Shown: positions 57,230-64,000 of the stretch, piece after piece
Numbering within the stretch: position 1 is the first letter of the stretch
Layout of the letters: each line of letters starts with the position of its first letter
Notes under the pieces: generated by a model
Told to the model about the DNA's origin: nothing
Database searches by the model: none
The model's input: only the letters and a program-made list of their open reading frames with translations
NCBI GenBank assembly: GCA_032622095.1
Contig: CP136061.1
Coordinates: 192,516,369 to 192,580,368 of the forward strand
Source: Siphonodentalium dalli
Lineage: Eukaryota; Mollusca; Scaphopoda; Gadilida; Siphonodentaliidae
DNA: 64,000 nt
Direction of reading: 5' to 3'
Position numbers and translations under genes: made by a program

Positions 57230-58250
57230 TCATTAAAGTTTGTTAGACCATTATTACCAAAAGAACATGAACATTAGAACAGATTTGTTCTTACTGTTGT
57301 TATCAATAATCTTCCATTGTGGTTTGAGGTATATAGTTGAAGGCTCTGTCCCTCTGTACATATCATCTTGTAACTCAGGTGTTAATTATCAGATGTTGTT
57401 GTCCTTTGGCTTGGTGATAGCACAGCAGAGGGAAAGGATGGCCGCATTCTACGGGCTTCGTTCATTCATTTTTACCTGAGTTACAGTCCTTGTTTGACTT
57501 GCAAATTTGTGTCTGAAAGAACATTTCAGCTTGTAACTTGAGCATTGATCATCATATTTGGTTGTGCTTTGGTGTGGTGATAGCACAGCTTGTGGGAAAG
57601 GATACCCACATATCACACGTTTCGTCCATTCATTTCCACCAGAGTTACATCCCTTGTTTAACTTGGAAATTTGTGAATTTTATTTCTGTATGAACATTTC
57701 AGCTTGTATCTCGGCCATGACTCATCGGATTTGGTTGTGCTTTGACATGTTGATAGCCCAGTTTAAGGGGAAAGAGCACCCACTTACTACGGGGTTCTTT
57801 CAATCATTGCTACCATATTTGCAGCCCTTATAATTTTATTGAAATTTCACTCTGTACAGACATTTTTCATTGTGCATATTACTCCAGTAGTAATGGTCAG
57901 ACTTATGTTATTTGGAATAGTACTAGACCAGTATTTATGGAAAGATACTGATAGGTTTTGTCCATATCTTTTGTCAGAGTTATTGCCCTTGTTGGAAATA
58001 GCAAGATTCTCCATCTTCGCTTCACATTGAGCAATGTTACGAAAGTACCAACAGTGTCATTTGAATATCTTTGGAATAGTGATAGGTCAATATGAGGGAA
58101 AGGATACATGGGTTTTATTCATTGATTTCATCAGAGTGACAGACCGTCTTGGATAGAAAATAACAAATATTCCATCCATACAATTATTTAGTACTTCTCA
58201 CTCTCTAAACTGTGTGTCAGTGTCATATATGCCATGCTTGGCGTTGCACT
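57230..58250 (+). repeat. Array of ~165-bp monomers inside the unit
   Basis: About five monomers have 'cagcttgtaac', 'tttggttgtgctttgg', 'ggtgatagcacag', 'gggaaaggata' and 'gagttacagtccttgtttgact', with repeats of TTGTGCTTTG near 57564 and 57735 and a related word at 57400. It ends with GCCATGCTTGGCGTTGCACTTGTT, similar in form to the 'gatgctcttgtt' ends elsewhere. The same array is repeated in copy 2. Confidence 0.75.
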
Positions 58251-58476
58251 TGTTTTAGAGTTTTTATACCCCTTAAAATAGGATGTATTATGATTTTGGT
58301 CAGTTCGCCTCTTCATATTTTGTTTTTGGATGATAACTTTAGTTTCACTGAACTAAATAGAATGAAATTTGTTATGTAACTTCACAACCACAAAATACAG
58401 GTCAAGTTCATGTTGGTGTCCATCCGCGCATTTTTACCAGAGTTATTTGTTGAAATTATTTGTTCAGTTAATGATA

Positions 58477-59310
58477 AGGCCAAATAAAAAAAGATTCTAT
58501 GTTTCCCCACATTGACCGACCCTAAAAATAACCGCCGACCCTAAACTTTTTATTGATATTTTGAGAAAAAGTCAAAATTTAAAAAAAACCAAACAAACAA
58601 AAACAATTATTTTTTACTGTTTTTACCACCAATGCCTGCCAATGCTCATAAATATTGATGATCATAGGGTGTGCAAAACACCTGGTTTCTAACATATCCC
58701 TGTGAAAAGTGACCATGAAGTTACAGCTTTCTCAAAAGTTAAAACCCCAGGTGTGTGATGGGTATATAGATGGGCATGTGTTTTGTGAGTTTAATTTCCT
58801 GAGAGTGGATCTCAGGCCTGCTTTATTCCTTATTTGGGACTTATGTAACATAGGAACACTGTCAACAGACATAGTGGGTGTGTATCTGTATATATACATG
58901 TACAGAGGTTATCACCACACATGTTTCCAAAAACCAGGTTGGGTGTACTGGCTACTTACAGACAATGTGATGTAGTCGTCACAATGCAAGTACCGGTATA
59001 ATGGTAGTATTATGGGTAAAATTCTTATAAAAAAGTTAGTGACATCAATTTCGTACCAAGTTTATAGCCAAAATCATGAAAATGCGGTATGTGAACAATA
59101 AAACACACTTAAGCATGAAGTAAGTTTGATCTTTTATCAATCCTAATGTATATTTCCACTGTGTTGTTCAAGTAATACTTTCCCCACAGCACGAGATGGC
59201 ACTTTATGTCACTTCGGTCGTGGTAGTCCAATATTTCTGCAGCTGGATAAAAAATATTAAAAAAAAAAAAATCCGTTAGCAGAAACATACTATCTTCTTT
59301 GTTTTGGCCT
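58477..59310. mobile_element. AGGCC-ended element inside tandem unit (copy 1)
   Basis: Left end AGGCCAAATAAAAAAAGAT then TATGTTTCCCC; right end, on the other strand, AGGCCAAAACAAAGAAGAT then TATGTTTCTGCTAACGG. A GACCGACCCTAAA block lies inside the left end, as in the right end of the 13359-17025 element. Non-coding, 834 bp. Confidence 0.65.
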
Positions 59311-59403
59311 AACCGAATCAGGTGACTGAATTTAATTAAATTTGATATGCAGATTTACAACTATAAAATACGGGTCAGGTTCAATTTTGTGTTCCATCTG
59401 CCC

Positions 59404-62400
59404 ATCAAATATTATTTACCCCCCAAAGCCAAGGAAATAGTAATTTGCGAGCATTAATTCGGATTATGCATCTTTAATGCCGTTTGATGTACTTAGCACA
59501 TGAACATTCCAAAAACTGAATCTATGATAATTAAATGGCTGCACTCCATTTACTAGTAAAGGCTTGAGTTAACTTGGATGAAATGAAGCAGACAAGGAAA
59601 CTTGAAATGCACAATCATTTGGCTGTGAAACAATCCATGCACACACCTAGAATAGAAAGCACTGCCTCGTGTCACATACACATGTACAAACACGGTAAAT
59701 CTGACAAATATGCAGCACAAGATATCTCATTATCATCACCCACATGACAACAATATTGTAGGGTCATACTTTACAAAAGTCATTAGACTCATCCCAGTGT
59801 CATGATGCTGGCAGATTTAGTGATTAATTTTTCCTACCAACAGCTATAAAAGTCAAGTTCTGTTAGTTCTTTTTGATGACGCACATTGGCCTTGGGACCT
59901 TTTATAAAAAAAATATTCTGACATGCTCAGTGGATGGTCCAATCTTACGGTGATATGAGTTCATGCAATGCTCAGAATTGACCAGATTGCATGGTTTTTA
60001 ACCAGAGATAGCTAAACCATTGTTGCTACTGGCAGATATCACAGATGCTGGAAGGAACAAGGGCTAGGGGCATAACTTCTAGAAAAGTGCACTATTTTAA
60101 TCAATGGTAGAGATTTGAAGTAGAAAAGACAATCTGGTTATCAAATCAACCTGGTTATCAGGTGGGATCTCATAATACCAAATGAATAATTAACATAGAG
60201 ATTAGTACTAATAGTAATTACTAACTTAATAGACATTGTTTCTGTACTTCTAGTATATTATGTGTGTGTCTCTCACTTGAATTTTAGAAAATAGCCTATT
60301 ATACAAATTAAGAGTGATAACGGTAAGTCTCATTTCAAGCATTTAATCCATTGAACCAAAAGATATCTGACAATAACTTATAAGCATTTCCAATCCATAC
60401 ATATATGACAATTTCCAAAGTTACACTTGAGAAACTTGATCAAATTGACCTCTCAGTAAAATTCAAAAATAATGACTCAAAGAGCCCTAGATTAATAGCT
60501 CTCAATGCAATGGATTTTCAAAATATTTGCAGGGGGAGAACCCCCAGACCACCCCCCCCCACCATCAGCAGGGGAACAGCCCCTCCAGAACCACCCTCTG
60601 CTCAGGCCTTCGGGATATGCCTTCACCATATCATTGTCCAAAAACAGGTGTCCCCAAAACATCCCTGGATCCTTCACTGATAAATTCAACAAATGATGGT
60701 TGTTTGATGATCTTATTATCTGAACATTTCCTAGGAGAACCACTCGTCAATGAGTAAGTATAGTACAGGAAGGGTTAAAGTTCCTTATTACATTCGCTGT
60801 GGGTACAAATGAAATATCATTAAAGTTTGTTAGACCATTATTACCAAAAGAACATGAACATTAGAACAGATTTGTTCTTACTGTTGTTATCAATAATCTT
60901 CCATTGTGGTTTGAGGTATATAGTTGAAGCGTAGGCTCTGTCCCTCTGTACATATCATCTTGTAACTCAGGTGTTAATTATCAGATGTTGTTGTCCTTTG
61001 GCTTGGTGATAGCACAGCAGAGGGAAAGGATAGCCGCATTCTACGGGCTTCGTTCATTCATTTTTACCTGAGTTACAGTCCTTGTTTGACTTGCAAATTT
61101 GTGTCTGAAAGAACATTTCAGCTTGTAACTTGAGCATTGATCATCATATTTGGTTGTGCTTTGGTGTGGTGATAGCACAGCTTGTGGGAAAGGATACCCA
61201 CATATCACACGTTTCGTCCATTCATTTCCACCAGAGTTACATCCCTTGTTTAACTTGGAAATTTGTGAATTTTATTTCTGTATGAACATTTCAGCTTGTA
61301 TCTCGGCCATGACTCATCGGATTTGGTTGTGCTTTGACATGTTGATAGCCCAGTTTAAGGGGAAAGAGCACCCACTTACTACGGGGTTCTTTCAATCATT
61401 GCTACCATATTTGCAGCCCTTATAATTTTATTGAAATTTCACTCTGTACAGACATTTTTCATTGTGCATATTACTCCAGTAGTAATGGTCAGACTTATGT
61501 TATTTGGAATAGTACTAGACCAGTATTTATGGAAAGATACTGATAGGTTTTGTCCATATCTTTTGTCAGAGTTATTGCCCTTGTTGGAAATAGCAAGATT
61601 CTCCATCTTCGCTTCACATTGAGCAATGTTACGAAAGTACCAACAGTGTCATTTGAATATCTTTGGAATAGTGATAGGTCAATATGAGGGAAAGGATACA
61701 TGGGTTTTATTCATTGATTTCATCAGAGTGACAGACCGTCTTGGATAGAAAATAACAAATATTCCATCCATACAATTATTTAGTACTTCTCACTCTCTAA
61801 ACTGTGTGTCAGTGTCATATATGCCATGCTTGGCGTTGCACTTGTTTTAGAGTTTTTATACCCCTTAAAATAGGATGTATTATGATTTTGGTCAGTTCGC
61901 CTCTTCATATTTTGTTTTTGGATGATAACTTTAGTTTCACTGAACTAAATAGAATGAAATTTGTTATGTAACTTCACAACCACAAAATACAGGTCAAGTT
62001 CATGTTGGTGTCCATCCGCGCATTTTTACCAGAGTTATTTGTTGAAATTATTTGTTCAGTTAATGATAAGGCCAAATAAAAAAAGATTCTATGTTTCCCC
62101 ACATTGACCGACCCTAAAAATAACCGCCGACCCTAAACTTTTTATTGATATTTTGAGAAAAAGTCAAAATTTAAAAAAAACCAAACAAACAAAAACAATT
62201 ATTTTTTACTGTTTTTACCACCAATGCCTGCCAATGCTCATAAATATTGATGATCATAGGGTGTGCAAAACACCTGGTTTCTAACATATCCCTGTGAAAA
62301 GTGACCATGAAGTTACAGCTTTCTCAAAAGTTAAAACCCCAGGTGTGTGATGGGTATATAGATGGGCATGTGTTTTGTGAGTTTAATTTCCTGAGAGTGG

Positions 62401-62994
62401 ATCTCAGGCCTGCTTTATTCCTTATTTGGGACTTATGTAACATAGGAACACTGTCAACAGACATAGTGGGTGTGTATCTGTATATATACATGTACAGAGG
62501 TTATCACCACACATGTTTCCAAAAACCAGGTTGGGTGTACTGGCTACTTACAGACAATGTGATGTAGTCGTCACAATGCAAGTACCGGTATAATGGTAGT
62601 ATTATGGGTAAAATTCTTATAAAAAGTTAGTGACATCAATTTCGTACCAAGTTTATAGCCAAAATCATGAAAATGCGGTATGTGAACAATAAAACACACT
62701 TAAGCATGAAGTAAGTTTGATCTTTTATCAATCCTAATGTATATTTCCACTGTGTTGTTCAAGTAATACTTTCCCCACAGCACGAGATGGCACTTTATGT
62801 CACTTCGGTCGTGGTAGTCCAATATTTCTGCAGCTGGATAAAAAATATTAAAAAAAAAAAAATCCGTTAGCAGAAACATACTATCTTCTTTGTTTTGGCC
62901 TAACCGAATCAGGTGACTGAATTTAATTAAATTTGATATGCAGATTTACAACTATAAAATACGGGTCAGGTTCAATTTTGTGTTCCATCTGCCC
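59404..62994 (+). repeat. 3591-bp tandem unit, copy 2
   Basis: It follows copy 1 directly with no intervening sequence. By eye the identity with copy 1 is above 99%. All small frames seen in copy 1 recur here at an offset of about 3591, which marks them as duplicated noncoding sequence rather than genes. The AGGCC-ended element is at 62069-62901. Confidence 0.95.
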
Positions 62995-64000
62995 ATCAAA
63001 TATTATTTACCCCCCAAAGCCAAGGAAATAGTAATTTGCGAGCATTAATTCGGATTATGCATCTTTAATGCCGTTTGATGTACTTAGCACATGAACATTC
63101 CAAAAACTGAATCTATGATAATTAAATGGCTGCACTCCATTTACTAGTAAAGGCTTGAGTTAACTTGGATGAAATGAAGCAGACAAGGAAACTTGAAATG
63201 CACAATCATTTGGCTGTGAAACAATCCATGCACACACCTAGAATAGAAAGCACTGCCTCGTGTCACATACACATGTACAAACACGGTAAATCTGACAAAT
63301 ATGCAGCACAAGATATCTCATTATCATCACCCACATGACAACAATATTGTAGGGTCATACTTTACAAAAGTCATTAGACTCATCCCAGTGTCATGATGCT
63401 GGCAGATTTAGTGATTAATTTTTCCTACCAACAGCTATAAAAGTCAAGTTCTGTTAGTTCTTTTTGATGACGCACATTGGCCTTGGGACCTTTTATAAAA
63501 AAAATATTCTGACATGCTCAGTGGATGGTCCAATCTTACGGTGATATGAGTTCATGCAATGCTCAGAATTGACCAGATTGCATGGTTTTTAACCAGAGAT
63601 AGCTAAACCATTGTTGCTACTGGCAGATATCACAGATGCTGGAAGGAACAAGGGCTAGGGGCATAACTTCTAGAAAAGTGCACTATTTTAATCAATGGTA
63701 GAGATTTGAAGTAGAAAAGACAATCTGGTTATCAAATCAACCTGGTTATCAGGTGGGATCTCATAATACCAAATGAATAATTAACATAGAGATTAGTACT
63801 AATAGTAATTACTAACTTAATAGACATTGTTTCTGTACTTCTAGTATATTATGTGTGATTTTGGTCAGTTCGCCTCTTCATATTTTGTTTTTGGATGATA
63901 ACTTTAGTTTCACTGAACTAAATAGAATGAAATTTGTTATGTAACTTCACAACCACAAAATACAGGTCAAGTTCATGTTGGTGTCCATCCGCGCATTTTT
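62995..64000 (+). repeat. Tandem unit, copy 3 with ~1.6-kb internal deletion, partial
   Basis: It shares the copy-2 variants ('cacatgtacaaac', 'tttttgatgacg', 'aaaaaaatattctg') and so derives from copy 2. At about 63857 it jumps from the position equivalent to 60267 to that equivalent to 61884, with a TG or ATG microhomology at the joint. The window ends within this copy. Confidence 0.9.

Larger units (their letters stand above)
55813..59403 (+). repeat. 3591-bp tandem unit, copy 1
   Basis: From ATCAAATATTATTTACC to the next occurrence of the same start. It contains the dispersed CCCC-rich repeat (56550-57130), five ~165-bp monomers (57230-58250), a monomer of the 'gataactttag' family (58310-58450) and an AGGCC-ended element (58477-59310). 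It differs from copy 2 at only a handful of places: several single-base changes, a C-run length, a 3-base GCG/GTA-type insertion near 57331, and A-run lengths. No gene is present. Confidence 0.95.

Noticed and set aside
57240-58109. Series of 60-91 codon frames repeated exactly at 60.8-61.7 kb
   Set aside because: The exact recurrence is the tandem duplication of the 3591-bp unit; the frames lie on ~165-bp monomers and show no domain.
1-64000. CRISPR array or prokaryotic system suggested by the regular 161-bp repeats
   Set aside because: Repeat units are contiguous, 150-170 bp long, with no short-repeat/spacer alternation, and the sequence is plainly eukaryotic.

Overview
The window looks like nuclear DNA of an invertebrate animal, most likely a mollusc and probably a bivalve. 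It is AT-rich and gene-poor. The only recognisable host gene is split by introns with GT...AG borders. The rest is dominated by repeat types familiar from bivalve genomes: elements capped by a terminal hairpin with 160-170 bp minisatellite monomers in the body, a DIRS-like tyrosine-recombinase retrotransposon, a CR1-like LINE, and many TIR elements. The species assignment is inference. I saw no prokaryotic features, CRISPR arrays, rRNA or tRNA genes.

Host gene: three consecutive + strand exons (44894-45277, 49609-49687, 51959-52104) encode the central part of mitochondrial aminomethyltransferase (glycine cleavage T protein, AMT/GCVT). The splice phases agree. The mitochondrial-targeting exon and the C-terminal exons were not found. 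Intron 1 is largely filled by a higher-order array of 154-164 bp monomers (45632-49070). Intron 2 holds an array of 161 bp monomers and a 37-bp duplicate of the 3' end of exon 2 with its splice donor (50941-50977).

Layout. 1-6.9 kb: repeats, an inverted pair around 1.35 and 4.2 kb, and an hAT-type MITE (3229-4035). 6.9-11.4 kb: two elements with TA target duplications (6881-9717 and 10239-11421). 13.4-17.0 kb: nested TIR elements. 17.6-23.4 kb: a 5.7-kb element with ~370-bp inverted termini flanked by TTAA. It carries a piggyBac-type palindromic MITE in one arm, and the other arm preserves the empty site. It also contains a 982-bp hAT-type element encoding a small zinc-finger protein. 26.4-35.3 kb: monomer repeats around a dead minus-strand LINE with SGNH-like, 2A-like, PHD, endonuclease and RT parts. 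Two later insertions split the LINE; one (28270-30955) went in so precisely that the LINE frame matches across it. 37.3-42.7 kb: a degenerate DIRS-like element (Gag zinc knuckle, RT, RNase H, tyrosine recombinase, 98-bp split direct repeat) whose recombinase is split by a 783-bp hairpin-capped element. 44.9-52.1 kb: AMT. 53.0-55.3 kb: a second copy of the 10.2-kb TIR family and a palindromic foldback family. 55.8-64.0 kb: a very recent tandem duplication of a 3591-bp unit, with a third, internally deleted copy running off the window.

Most short open frames here are chance. Coding potential is limited to the AMT exons, the two retrotransposons, the hAT zinc-finger frame and one weak exon candidate (15313-15456). 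All similarity statements come from reading the sequence by eye; no alignment or database search was run.
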